The notes under the pieces: generated by a model
The model's input: the letters and a program-made list of their open reading frames with translations, nothing else
The model's database searches: none
Told to the model about the DNA's origin: nothing
In this document: positions 17,130 to 24,900 of the stretch, in pieces
Layout: each line of letters opens with the position of its first letter
How positions within the stretch are numbered: position 1 is the stretch's first letter
NCBI RefSeq assembly: GCF_943737005.1
Contig: NZ_CALSFU010000001.1
Location: 1-64,000 of the forward strand
Source: Achromobacter sp. Marseille-Q4962
Lineage (GTDB): Bacteria; Pseudomonadota; Gammaproteobacteria; Burkholderiales; Burkholderiaceae_B
Reading direction: 5' to 3'
DNA length: 64,000 nucleotides
Position numbers and translations under genes: made by a program

Positions 17130-18143
17130 ATGGACAAGACCCGACGCAATCTCATGCGCGCCACGGGCGGCGCGGCGCTATTGGCCGTTGCGCCCTTTCA
17201 CCGCGCCCTGGCCGCGCCGCAGTACCGGTACAAGTACGCCAACAACCTGCCCCCCACGCACCCCATGAACGTGCGGGCCCGCGAAGCGGCGCAGAACATC
17301 GCCCGCGATACGGACGGCCGCTTCGAGCTGGCCATCTTTCCCAGCAGCCAGCTCGGCTCCGACACCGACACCCTGAGCCAACTGCGTTCCGGCGCGGTGG
17401 AGTTCTTCACGCTGTCGGGCCTGATCCTGTCCACCCTGGTGCCCTCGGCCTCGATCAGCGGGGTGGGCTTCGCCTTCCCCGACTACGACGCCGTCTGGAA
17501 AGCCATGGACGGCGCGCTCGGCGCCCACATCCGCAGCGAGATCCGCGCCAAGGGCCTGCACGTCATGGACCGCATCTGGGATAACGGCTTCCGGCAGGTC
17601 ACGACCAGTTCGCGCCCCATCAACGGCCCGGCCGACTTCCAGGACCTGAAGATCCGCGTGCCGGTCAGCCCGCTGTGGACCTCCATGTTCAAGGCGCTGG
17701 GCTCGTCGCCGGCCAGCATCAATTTCAACGAAACCTATTCGGCGCTGCAGACCAAGGTGGTCGATGCCCAGGAAAACCCGCTGGCCATCATCCAGACCGC
17801 CAAGATCTACGAAGTGCAGAAGTACTGCTCGCTTACCAACCACATGTGGGACGGCTTCTGGTTCCTGGCCAACCGGCGCGCCTGGGAGAAGCTGCCGCGG
17901 GACATCCGCGAGGTGGTCGCCCGCCACATCGACGCCGCCGGCATGGCCGAGCGCGCCGACGTGCTGGCCCTGAACAACCAGCTCCAGACCAAGCTCGCCG
18001 AGGAAGGGCTGGCGTTCAACCAGCCCGACCCTGCGCCCATCCGCGCCGCGCTGGCCAAGACCGGGTTCTATGCCGGCTGGAAAGAGAAGTACGGCGACCG
18101 GGCCTGGGCGCTGCTGGAGCAGTCCGCGGGGAGCCTGTCATGA
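17130..18143 (+). CDS. TRAP transporter periplasmic binding protein (DctP family)
   Basis: This 337-residue receptor captures an organic acid in the periplasm for the TRAP permease encoded next. The N-terminus MDKTRRNLMRATGGAALLAV looks like a Tat or Sec signal with twin Arg, cleaved after ALAA. Typical DctP features follow: YANNLPPTHPMNVRAREAA, FPSSQLGSDTDTLSQLRSGA, LKIRVPVSPLWTSMFKALGS with the carboxylate-binding Arg, and VDAQENPLAII. The start is backed by AAAGGAGA. Its stop overlaps the permease start. Divergent placement from the IclR-thiolase-ligase operon suggests that its ligand is that pathway's substrate. Confidence 0.93.
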   Translation: MDKTRRNLMRATGGAALLAVAPFHRALAAPQYRYKYANNLPPTHPMNVRAREAAQNIARDTDGRFELAIFPSSQLGSDTDTLSQLRSGAVEFFTLSGLILSTLVPSASISGVGFAFPDYDAVWKAMDGALGAHIRSEIRAKGLHVMDRIWDNGFRQVTTSSRPINGPADFQDLKIRVPVSPLWTSMFKALGSSPASINFNETYSALQTKVVDAQENPLAIIQTAKIYEVQKYCSLTNHMWDGFWFLANRRAWEKLPRDIREVVARHIDAAGMAERADVLALNNQLQTKLAEEGLAFNQPDPAPIRAALAKTGFYAGWKEKYGDRAWALLEQSAGSLS

Positions 18144-20014
18144 GGGCCGCCGGCATCGCCGCGCCGGCGCGCGCGTCGGCCCAGGGCCAGGGCGTGATCG
18201 CCGCGCTGGACCAGGCCCTGGGCTGGCTGGTGGAAGTCCCGGCCGCCATTCTGGTGGTGGCCGAGATCGTCATCCTGTTCGCGGGCGTGGTGGCGCGCTA
18301 TGCGCTGCACACGCCGCTGGTGTGGTCCGACGAACTGGCCTCGCTGCTGTTTCTCTGGCTGGCCATGCTGGGTGCGGTCGTGGCCCTGCGGCGCGGCGAA
18401 CACATGCGCATGGCGGCCCTCGTCAACCGCGCCGGTCCGGCCGCGCGGGCCGTGCTGGAAATGGTGGCCATCGCCGCGGCGCTGGCTTTCCTGCTCATGG
18501 TGCTGGCTCCAGGCTACGACTATGCCCTCGAAGAACAGTACGTCACCACCGCGGCGCTGGAGATTCCCAACATCTGGCGCGCCGCCGCGCTGCCGGTGGG
18601 CACGGCGCTGATGATGGCGGTGGCGCTGCTGCGCTTGCTGGCCCAGGCGCAATGGCGCGTCACCGGCGCGGCGCTGCTGCTGGTGGCGGCCGTGGTCGGC
18701 GTCATGGCGCTGCTGCAGCCGGCGTTCGCGCCGCTGGGCAACGCCAACCTGCTGGTCTTCTTCGTGGGCATCGTCGCCGCCTCGGTGTTCGCGGGCGTGC
18801 CCATCGCCTTCGCCTTCGGCCTGGCCACGTTCGGCTACCTGGCGCTGACCACCGACGTGCCGCTCATGGTGGTGGTGGGCCGCATGGACGAGGGCATGTC
18901 GCACCTCATCCTGCTGGCGGTGCCGCTCTTCGTCTTCCTGGGGCTGCTCATCGAGATGACGGGCATGGCCACCCGCATGGTGGCGTTCCTGGCCAGCCTG
19001 CTGGGCCATGTGCGCGGCGGGCTGTCGTATGTGCTCATCGGCGCGATGTACGTGGTGTCGGGCATATCGGGCGCCAAGGCGGCCGACATGGCGGCGGTGG
19101 CGCCGGTGCTGTTTCCCGAGATGCGCAAGCGCGGCGCCCGGGACGGCGAACTGGTGGCCCTGCTCTCGGCCACGGGCGCGCAGACCGAAACCGTGCCGCC
19201 CAGCCTGGTGCTCATCACCATCGGCTCGGTGACCGGGGTGTCGATCACGGCGCTCTTCACCGGCGGTCTGCTGCCCGCCGTGGTGCTGGGCGCCATGCTG
19301 TGCATGGTGGTGTGGTGGCGGCACCGCCGCCACGACCCGGGCCGGGTCCGCAAGGCCACGGGCCGCGAGATCGGCCGCAGTTTCGTCGTCGCGCTGCCGG
19401 CGCTGGCGTTGCCCTTCGTGATCCGCGCCGCCGTGGTCGAGGGCGTGGCCACCGCCACGGAGGTGTCCACCATCGGCATTGTGTACGCGGCGCTGGTGGG
19501 CCTGCTGGTGTACCGCTGCTTCGACGCCAGGCGCCTCATGCCCATGCTGGTCGATACCGCCTGCCTGTCCGGCGCCATTCTGCTCATCATCGGCACGGCC
19601 ACCGCGATGGCCTGGGCGCTGACGCAGTCGGGCTTTTCCAGCCAGCTCGCCCAGTTCATGGGCGGGCTGCCGGGCGGCGCCTATACCTTCATGGCGGTTT
19701 CCATCGTGGCCTTCATCGTGCTGGGCAGCGTGCTCGAGGGCATTCCGGCCATCGTGCTGTTCGGCCCGCTGCTCTTTCCGATCGCGCACCAGATGGGCAT
19801 ACACGAGGTGCACTACGCCATGGTGGTCATCCTGGCCATGGGCATCGGCCTGTTCGCGCCGCCGTTCGGCGTGGGCTACTACGCGGCCTGCGCCATCGGC
19901 AAGGTTTCGCCCGACGCCGGCATCCGGCCCATCATCGGCTATATGTGCTCGATCGCCGCGGGCACCGTCATCGTGGCGGCCATACCCTGGATCTCGACGG
20001 GGTTCCTGCGCTGA
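18140..20014 (+). CDS. TRAP transporter fused permease (DctQ-DctM)
   Basis: This 624-residue inner-membrane protein fuses the small and large TRAP permease subunits. Residues about 20-180 form the four-helix DctQ part (VARYALHTPLVWSDELASLL, then GAVVALRRGEHMRM). The rest is the DctM transporter with many helices and signature stretches VLFPEMRKRG, TVPPSLVLITIGS, and GIGLFAPPFGVGYYAACAIG. Q and M are often separate genes; fused versions form a known subclass. Its ATG overlaps the receptor stop (ATGA). Transport is expected to be Na+-driven secondary uptake. Confidence 0.93.
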   Translation: MRAAGIAAPARASAQGQGVIAALDQALGWLVEVPAAILVVAEIVILFAGVVARYALHTPLVWSDELASLLFLWLAMLGAVVALRRGEHMRMAALVNRAGPAARAVLEMVAIAAALAFLLMVLAPGYDYALEEQYVTTAALEIPNIWRAAALPVGTALMMAVALLRLLAQAQWRVTGAALLLVAAVVGVMALLQPAFAPLGNANLLVFFVGIVAASVFAGVPIAFAFGLATFGYLALTTDVPLMVVVGRMDEGMSHLILLAVPLFVFLGLLIEMTGMATRMVAFLASLLGHVRGGLSYVLIGAMYVVSGISGAKAADMAAVAPVLFPEMRKRGARDGELVALLSATGAQTETVPPSLVLITIGSVTGVSITALFTGGLLPAVVLGAMLCMVVWWRHRRHDPGRVRKATGREIGRSFVVALPALALPFVIRAAVVEGVATATEVSTIGIVYAALVGLLVYRCFDARRLMPMLVDTACLSGAILLIIGTATAMAWALTQSGFSSQLAQFMGGLPGGAYTFMAVSIVAFIVLGSVLEGIPAIVLFGPLLFPIAHQMGIHEVHYAMVVILAMGIGLFAPPFGVGYYAACAIGKVSPDAGIRPIIGYMCSIAAGTVIVAAIPWISTGFLR

Positions 20015-20032
20015 AGCCAGCGCCGACGAGGC

Positions 20033-20054
20033 GCCCCGGCCCGCCGGCCGGGGC
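20033..20054. terminator. GC hairpin between convergent genes
   Basis: A G/C stem (GCCCCGG ... CCGGGGC) lies 20 bp after the TRAP permease stop and before the end of the convergent YXWGXW gene. It has no T-run, so it may act as a Rho-assisted or bidirectional stop. Confidence 0.4.
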
Positions 20055-20083
20055 GGCCGCTGCCGCTCGCCGGCGGGCCGGGG

Positions 20084-20461
20084 CTATCCGCGGCGACGGT
20101 TGTCCGGGTGCCGGTCGTAGCGGTTGGGGATGCCGTCGCGGTCGCGGTCCCAGCAGCCGGCGGCATACACCCAGCGCCCCTGGGCGCGGCGCCATTCGGG
20201 CGCGTGGTACACATAGCCCGGACGCGCCCTGAGCCAGTTGCCGCCTATCCACACATGATGGTTGCCGCGCCATTCCCAGTGGCCCGGCGCCCAGACATAG
20301 CCGGCGCGGGGCGGAGGCACGACCTCGACGCGGGGAGGCGGCGGCGCCGCGCCGATGCTGATCGACACGGAGGTGTGCGCGGCGGCGGGCATGGCCGCGG
20401 CGCCCAGCGACAGGAGAGCCGCGATGCCGCCGGCCATGGCGATTCTGGCGAGTCTGTTCAT
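20084..20461 (-). CDS. YXWGXW-repeat exported protein
   Basis: This 125-residue protein has a signal peptide (MNRLARIAMAGGIAALLSLG, cleavage near AAAHT). A Pro-rich start is followed by aromatic repeats of the YXWXXGXW type: YVWAPGHWEWRGNHHVWIGG, then RPGYVYHAPEWRRAQGRWVY. It ends in DRDRDGIPNRYDRHPDN, a thrombospondin-3-like calcium-binding motif. The function of YXWGXW proteins is unknown; a periplasmic or cell-wall location is expected. It is monocistronic and divergent from a LysR gene across about 310 bp. Confidence 0.8.
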   Translation of the reverse strand: MNRLARIAMAGGIAALLSLGAAAMPAAAHTSVSISIGAAPPPPRVEVVPPPRAGYVWAPGHWEWRGNHHVWIGGNWLRARPGYVYHAPEWRRAQGRWVYAAGCWDRDRDGIPNRYDRHPDNRRRG

Positions 20462-20774
20462 GTTGGAACCTCTGCGGTAAGCGCCCTGCTTCTGGCGCGG
20501 TGAAACCAGTTTGCCGCCGCAACCTTGTCGCAATGGTTACGCGCGCGGCGTAAAAATTTCAGCGCGTTTCGGGTGAAAGCGCACCATATGGGTGCGACGC
20601 GGGGGCTCGCGCCGGGCGCGCGGCGGATTGCGCCGCGGCTTCCCCGCGAGAGACAGGCGCGCGCCGCCGGAAAGAGGGCCCGATCGCGCCCCGGCGCGCG
20701 CGAAGCGGACTATCATCTTCCACCTATCCCGACTCCGCGCGCCTTGCGCCGCGCGGCCACGCCGAAGCTGGGCC
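20462..20774. other. Intergenic region between YXWGXW and LysR genes
   Basis: These 313 bp separate two divergent genes. They should hold both promoters, but I see no convincing conserved operator or small gene. The short AT-rich stretch near 20550-20565 is the only departure from very G/C-rich sequence. Confidence 0.4.
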
Positions 20775-21752
20775 ATGCGTTATAGACTTCCTCCCCTGAA
20801 TACCCTGCGCATCTTCGAAGCCGTGATGCGGCAGGGCTCCATCCGCCAGGCCGCGGGCGAGCTCTGCCTGACGCCGCAGGCGGTAAGCCAGCAGCTCAAG
20901 CACCTGGAATCGCACCTGGCGCGGCAGCTTTTTCACCGTGACGTGCGCAGCCTGAAGCCCACGGCGGCGGCGCAGGCGCTCTACCCGCACGTGCGCGACG
21001 GGCTGGACCGTTTCGCCGAAGGCGTGCAGGCCCTGCAGGCCGCGCGCGGCCAGCAGCTCTATCTCTATGTCAGCCCGTACTTCGCGACGGAATTCCTGGT
21101 GCCGCGGCTGGGGCAGTTCACTGCCTCCATGCCCGAGCTGGATTTCCGCATGGCGGTGGGCGTGGATCTGGTGGAGCTCGACGCCAAGGGCATGGACGCC
21201 GCCATCCACTGGGCCTACAGCGCGCCCCCCGGCTATGTGGAAACGCCGCTGCTGGACGACCTGAAAGTGCTGGTGGCCACGCCGGCCCTGCTGGAACGCC
21301 TGCCCGTGGATGAGCCGCGCGATCTGCTGAAGCACAGCGTGATTTCCTCGCTGGTGGCCAATACGCTCTGGGAAGACACGCTCGACCTGCTGGGCGTGCA
21401 CGAGCGGACCGCGCAGCCCATCATGCGGCTGCACACGCACGCCGCCATGATGGAGGCGGTGCTCGCGGGGCTGGGCGTGGGCTTCATCTCGTATGCCGAC
21501 GCCGTGCGCAACGTGAAGGCCGGCCGGCTGGCGGCGCCCTTCGGCATGGACCTGCTCAAGCAGTTGCCGCTGGGGCACATTCCGCGCTTCAGCCTGCTGG
21601 TCAAGCCGGACCATCCTTACTCGCCGGTGCTGGAACGCTTCCGCCAGTGGCTGCTGGACGACGTGTGCACCGAAGCGGTGGCCGGCTTCGCCTCGAAGTG
21701 CCGCCAGGCCCCCATGCCGGAGCCCGGCGGGGCGGCGGCGCGGCGCGCCTGA
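20775..21752 (+). CDS. LysR-family regulator (GcvA-like)
   Basis: This 325-residue regulator has an N-terminal winged helix (LPPLNTLRIFEAVMRQGSIR, then AAGELCLTPQAVSQQLKHLE) and a periplasmic-binding-like effector domain from about residue 92. The LPPLNxLRxFEA opening and HRxxRxLxxT pattern resemble GcvA-type LysR proteins. The C-terminus extends about 25 residues beyond the domain with an Ala/Pro/Gly-rich tail. It is convergent with the permease-hyu operon. Its true targets are not clear, since no divergent enzyme gene is adjacent other than the YXWGXW protein. Confidence 0.88.
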   Translation: MRYRLPPLNTLRIFEAVMRQGSIRQAAGELCLTPQAVSQQLKHLESHLARQLFHRDVRSLKPTAAAQALYPHVRDGLDRFAEGVQALQAARGQQLYLYVSPYFATEFLVPRLGQFTASMPELDFRMAVGVDLVELDAKGMDAAIHWAYSAPPGYVETPLLDDLKVLVATPALLERLPVDEPRDLLKHSVISSLVANTLWEDTLDLLGVHERTAQPIMRLHTHAAMMEAVLAGLGVGFISYADAVRNVKAGRLAAPFGMDLLKQLPLGHIPRFSLLVKPDHPYSPVLERFRQWLLDDVCTEAVAGFASKCRQAPMPEPGGAAARRA

Positions 21753-21753
21753 A

Positions 21754-21770
21754 GGCGCGGCGGCCGCGCC
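21754..21770. terminator. Hairpin between convergent LysR and MFS genes
   Basis: GGCGCGG (21754-21760) and CCGCGCC (21764-21770) pair around a CGG loop in the 21-bp gap between two convergent genes, flanked by GAA and a nearby TTC that can extend the stem. It is a likely shared stop for both transcripts. Confidence 0.4.
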
Positions 21771-21773
21771 GCT

Positions 21774-23153
21774 TCAGGGCCGTGCCTCGTCGCCCGGCAT
21801 GGGCTGGCCGGTGCGGTCGCGGCTGTGGAGCAGGGCCACGATGCCCATCGCCGCGCCCAGCATCAGGTAGTAGGCCGGCATCATGGCATTGCCGGTGCGT
21901 TGGATGAGCCAGGCATTGAGCATGGGCGCGGTGCCGGCAAACAGCGCCACCGACACGTTGTAGCTGACCGCCATGCCGGTAAAGCGCACGCGGGTGTCGA
22001 ACAGCGCCGGCACGGCGGCGAAAATGCAGCCCAGCAGCGCGGCCAGGCACAGGTTGAGCACCAGCAGCGCCGCGACCTTGGCCCCGTAGCCGCCTTCGGC
22101 CAGCAGGTGAAAGCACGGCAGCGCCAGGACCAGCACGCCGATGCTGCCCAGCAGCATGGTGGCCTTGCGCGAAATGCGGTCCGCCAGCGCGCCCATGACC
22201 GGAATCATGGCAATGAGAAACAGCTGCGGCCCCAGAGACAGCAGGAACCCGTCGGACGCCTTCATGGACAGCGTGCTGATCAGGTAGGTGGGGACGTAGG
22301 TCGTGACGGTATAGAGCGTGATGTTGGTCACGATGATGAAGCCGCAGGATTGCAGCAGCTCGGCCCGGTGCGTGGAGAACAGGTGCGCCCAGCCCGAGCG
22401 CGGGTGGGAGTCGCGGCTGGCGCGCACGGCCTCGAAGGCCGGGGTTTCTTCCAGGCGGTTGCGGATGTAGAGCCCGATGGCGCCCAGCGGCAGCGCCAGC
22501 AGGAACGGCACGCGCCAGGCCCATTGGCCGATCTGCTCGGCGGTGAAGAACGCCGTCAGCACCGTGGTGATGGTGGCGCCGAACGCAAAGCCGCTGATGC
22601 AGCCGACTTCGATCCAGCTCGTGATCGCGGTGCGGCGCTTGTCGGCGCAGTATTCGGCCACGAAGATGGCCGCGCCGCTGCCCTCGCCGCCCGCCGAGAT
22701 GCCTTGCAGCAGGCGCAGCAGCACGAGCAGCACGGGCGCCGCGATGCCGATGCTGTCGTGGCTGGGAATGAGACCGATGGCGAAGGTCGCGATCGCCATC
22801 ATCAGGATGGTCACGGTGAGCACCTGCTTGCGCCCGTAGCGGTCGCCGATCGGCCCGAAGATGAAGCCGCCGAAGGGCCGCGCGAAGAAGGCGATGGCGA
22901 ACGCGGCCAGCGAGGCGATGAGCTGGGTGCCGGGCGCGCTGGCCGGAAAGAACACCTTGCCCAGCACGCCGGCCAGATAGCCGTAGACCGAGAACTCGAA
23001 CCACTCCACGAAACTGCCCACCACCGACGCCAGGACGACGCGGTTGAGCTCCTTCTTGCCGACCTGCCGCACGGCGCCCGCGCCGCGCTCCGGATTGCCG
23101 CGGGCGACGGCGGCCGCCCGCGGGGCCGCTGCCCGCACTGCATTGGTATTCAT
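21774..23153 (-). CDS. MFS transporter, metabolite:H+ symporter (MHS) family
   Basis: This 459-residue permease has about 12 membrane helices and the MHS signatures: an opening VVLASVVGSFVEWFEFSVYG, the loop FGPIGDRYGRKQVLT between helices 2 and 3, and LLQGISAGGEGSGAAIFVAE in helix 4. Family members include ProP, KgtP and ShiA, which import compatible solutes or organic acids with protons. It is 78 bp downstream of hyuB on the same strand and so probably imports the substrate or exports a product of the HyuAB-type enzyme. Substrate identity is unknown. Confidence 0.92.
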   Translation of the reverse strand: MNTNAVRAAAPRAAAVARGNPERGAGAVRQVGKKELNRVVLASVVGSFVEWFEFSVYGYLAGVLGKVFFPASAPGTQLIASLAAFAIAFFARPFGGFIFGPIGDRYGRKQVLTVTILMMAIATFAIGLIPSHDSIGIAAPVLLVLLRLLQGISAGGEGSGAAIFVAEYCADKRRTAITSWIEVGCISGFAFGATITTVLTAFFTAEQIGQWAWRVPFLLALPLGAIGLYIRNRLEETPAFEAVRASRDSHPRSGWAHLFSTHRAELLQSCGFIIVTNITLYTVTTYVPTYLISTLSMKASDGFLLSLGPQLFLIAMIPVMGALADRISRKATMLLGSIGVLVLALPCFHLLAEGGYGAKVAALLVLNLCLAALLGCIFAAVPALFDTRVRFTGMAVSYNVSVALFAGTAPMLNAWLIQRTGNAMMPAYYLMLGAAMGIVALLHSRDRTGQPMPGDEARP

Positions 23154-23231
23154 GGATTTCCCCTTGTGATTGATGTTGCGTCCGCCGGGCCGGGCAGGCG
23201 GGCGCGCCGGCCCGCATGCCGCCCCGCCCCG

Positions 23232-24899
23232 CTACTCGAAGGCATGCGGATAATCCCGCCGCGCCTGCGCTTCGCTGATGTACCCGTAGGCCACATCGCG
23301 CCGCACGAGTTCCACCGGCCGCGCCGAGGGATCGCCGTATCCGCCGCCGCCCGGCAGTTCCAGCACCAGCCGCCGGCCCTCCGGAACGAGCTGCGAGCCC
23401 TTGGCCTTCATGGCCACGCCATCGTCCATGCCCACCCGGCCGGCCGCGCCGCTGCCGCCGCCCCGGTGGCCGCGGGCCGGATGGTCGACCCGGTCGAACA
23501 TGGCATTCAGCGTGAACTGGTAGCCGTCGTGGGCGCCGATCTCGATGCGCTGGCCCAGCCCGCCGCGCCACGCGCCCGCCCCGCCGGAGTCTGGCCGCAG
23601 CTCCTTGCGCCAGATCACGATGGGACCGATGCTCTCGGTCACCTCGGACGACATGGAATGCACGCCGCTCGGAAAGGCGGTGGCGCTGAGGCCGTCGCTG
23701 GATGGCCGCGCGCCGGTGCCGCCGGTATTGAATATGAGCATTTCATGGCGCGACCGGCGGTTCTCCGCGCGCGTGCCCTGGAAACGCATCTGCAGGTTCC
23801 ACAGCGCGCTGGCGCCTTCGGCCGGGATCAGCTCCGGGCGGCAGGCCTGCAGTGCCCCCAGCACCACGTCCGGGATCAGGTGGCCGAGCACGTGGCGCAC
23901 GGCCACCGGGTATGGCCTGGGCGCGTTGAGGATGCAGCCTTCGGGCGCGGTGATCTCGAACGGCCGCAGCGACGCCCAGTTGTTCGGGATGTCGGGCGCG
24001 ATGGCGCACTTGAGCGCGTAGCAGGCATAGGCCTTGGTGTAGGTCAGCGGCACGTTGATGCCGAAGCGGCTGGGGCCCGAGGTTCCGGCGAAATCGGCAT
24101 ACATCGTGCCGTCGCGCGCCTGCACCCGCACGCGCAGGTCGATGGGCCGCTCGTAGCCGTCGACCCGCATCTCGTACCCGTGCAGGCCGCCCGGCAGGGC
24201 CGCGATGCGCTCGCGCGTCGCGCGCTCGCTGTGGCTGAAGATGAACTCCGCCAGCTCCTGCAGATCGGTCAGGCCGAACTCATCCATCATGGCTTCCAGG
24301 CGGCGGCGGCCGGTTTCGTTGCAGGCCACCAGCGAATGGAAGTCGCCTATCACCTGGTCGCGTTCGCGCACATTGCTGCGCAGGATCCCGATCAGGTCTT
24401 CATTGAGCGCGCCCGCCTTGTAGAACTTCATCGGCGGAATGCACAGGCCCTCTTCGTAGACTTCGCCCGCGTCCGGGCCGAAGCCGCGTCCGCCGATGTC
24501 CACCACGTGCGCGGTGGACGCGAAGAAGCCGATCAGGCGCGCCGCCGCGCCCTGCCCGCCCGGGCGGAAAACCGGCGTCACCATGGTGATGTCGTGCAGG
24601 TGACCGGTGCCCATCCAGGGATCGTTGGTGACCAGCACGTCGCCGGGCGACAGCGCATTGCCGAACCGGCGCACGAAATGCCCCACGGACTCGGCCATGG
24701 AGTTCACGTGGCCGGGCGTGCCGGTCACGGCCTGGGCGATCATGCGGCCCTGCGCGTCGAACACGCCGGCCGACAGATCGCCCGCCTCGCGCACACTGGT
24801 GCAGAAGGCGGTGCGCACCAGCGTGACGGCCTGCTCCTCGACCACGGCGATCAGCCGGTTCCACATGATTTGTTCGCGGACACGTATGCTTGCGCTCAT
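23232..24899 (-). CDS. Hydantoinase/oxoprolinase subunit B (HyuB family)
   Basis: This 555-residue protein is the B subunit of an ATP-dependent cyclic-amide hydrolase of the N-methylhydantoinase/5-oxoprolinase/acetophenone-carboxylase type. Conserved segments include VREAGDLSAGVFDAQGRMIA, the metal-site NDPWMGTGHLHDIT, FFASTAHVVDIGGRGFGPDA, and PGGGGYGDPSARP near the C-terminus. The ATG at 24899 lies one base after the hyuA stop. Its partner subunit is frameshifted in this sequence, so the complex may no longer form. Confidence 0.9.
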   Translation of the reverse strand: MSASIRVREQIMWNRLIAVVEEQAVTLVRTAFCTSVREAGDLSAGVFDAQGRMIAQAVTGTPGHVNSMAESVGHFVRRFGNALSPGDVLVTNDPWMGTGHLHDITMVTPVFRPGGQGAAARLIGFFASTAHVVDIGGRGFGPDAGEVYEEGLCIPPMKFYKAGALNEDLIGILRSNVRERDQVIGDFHSLVACNETGRRRLEAMMDEFGLTDLQELAEFIFSHSERATRERIAALPGGLHGYEMRVDGYERPIDLRVRVQARDGTMYADFAGTSGPSRFGINVPLTYTKAYACYALKCAIAPDIPNNWASLRPFEITAPEGCILNAPRPYPVAVRHVLGHLIPDVVLGALQACRPELIPAEGASALWNLQMRFQGTRAENRRSRHEMLIFNTGGTGARPSSDGLSATAFPSGVHSMSSEVTESIGPIVIWRKELRPDSGGAGAWRGGLGQRIEIGAHDGYQFTLNAMFDRVDHPARGHRGGGSGAAGRVGMDDGVAMKAKGSQLVPEGRRLVLELPGGGGYGDPSARPVELVRRDVAYGYISEAQARRDYPHAFE

Positions 24900-24900
24900 C

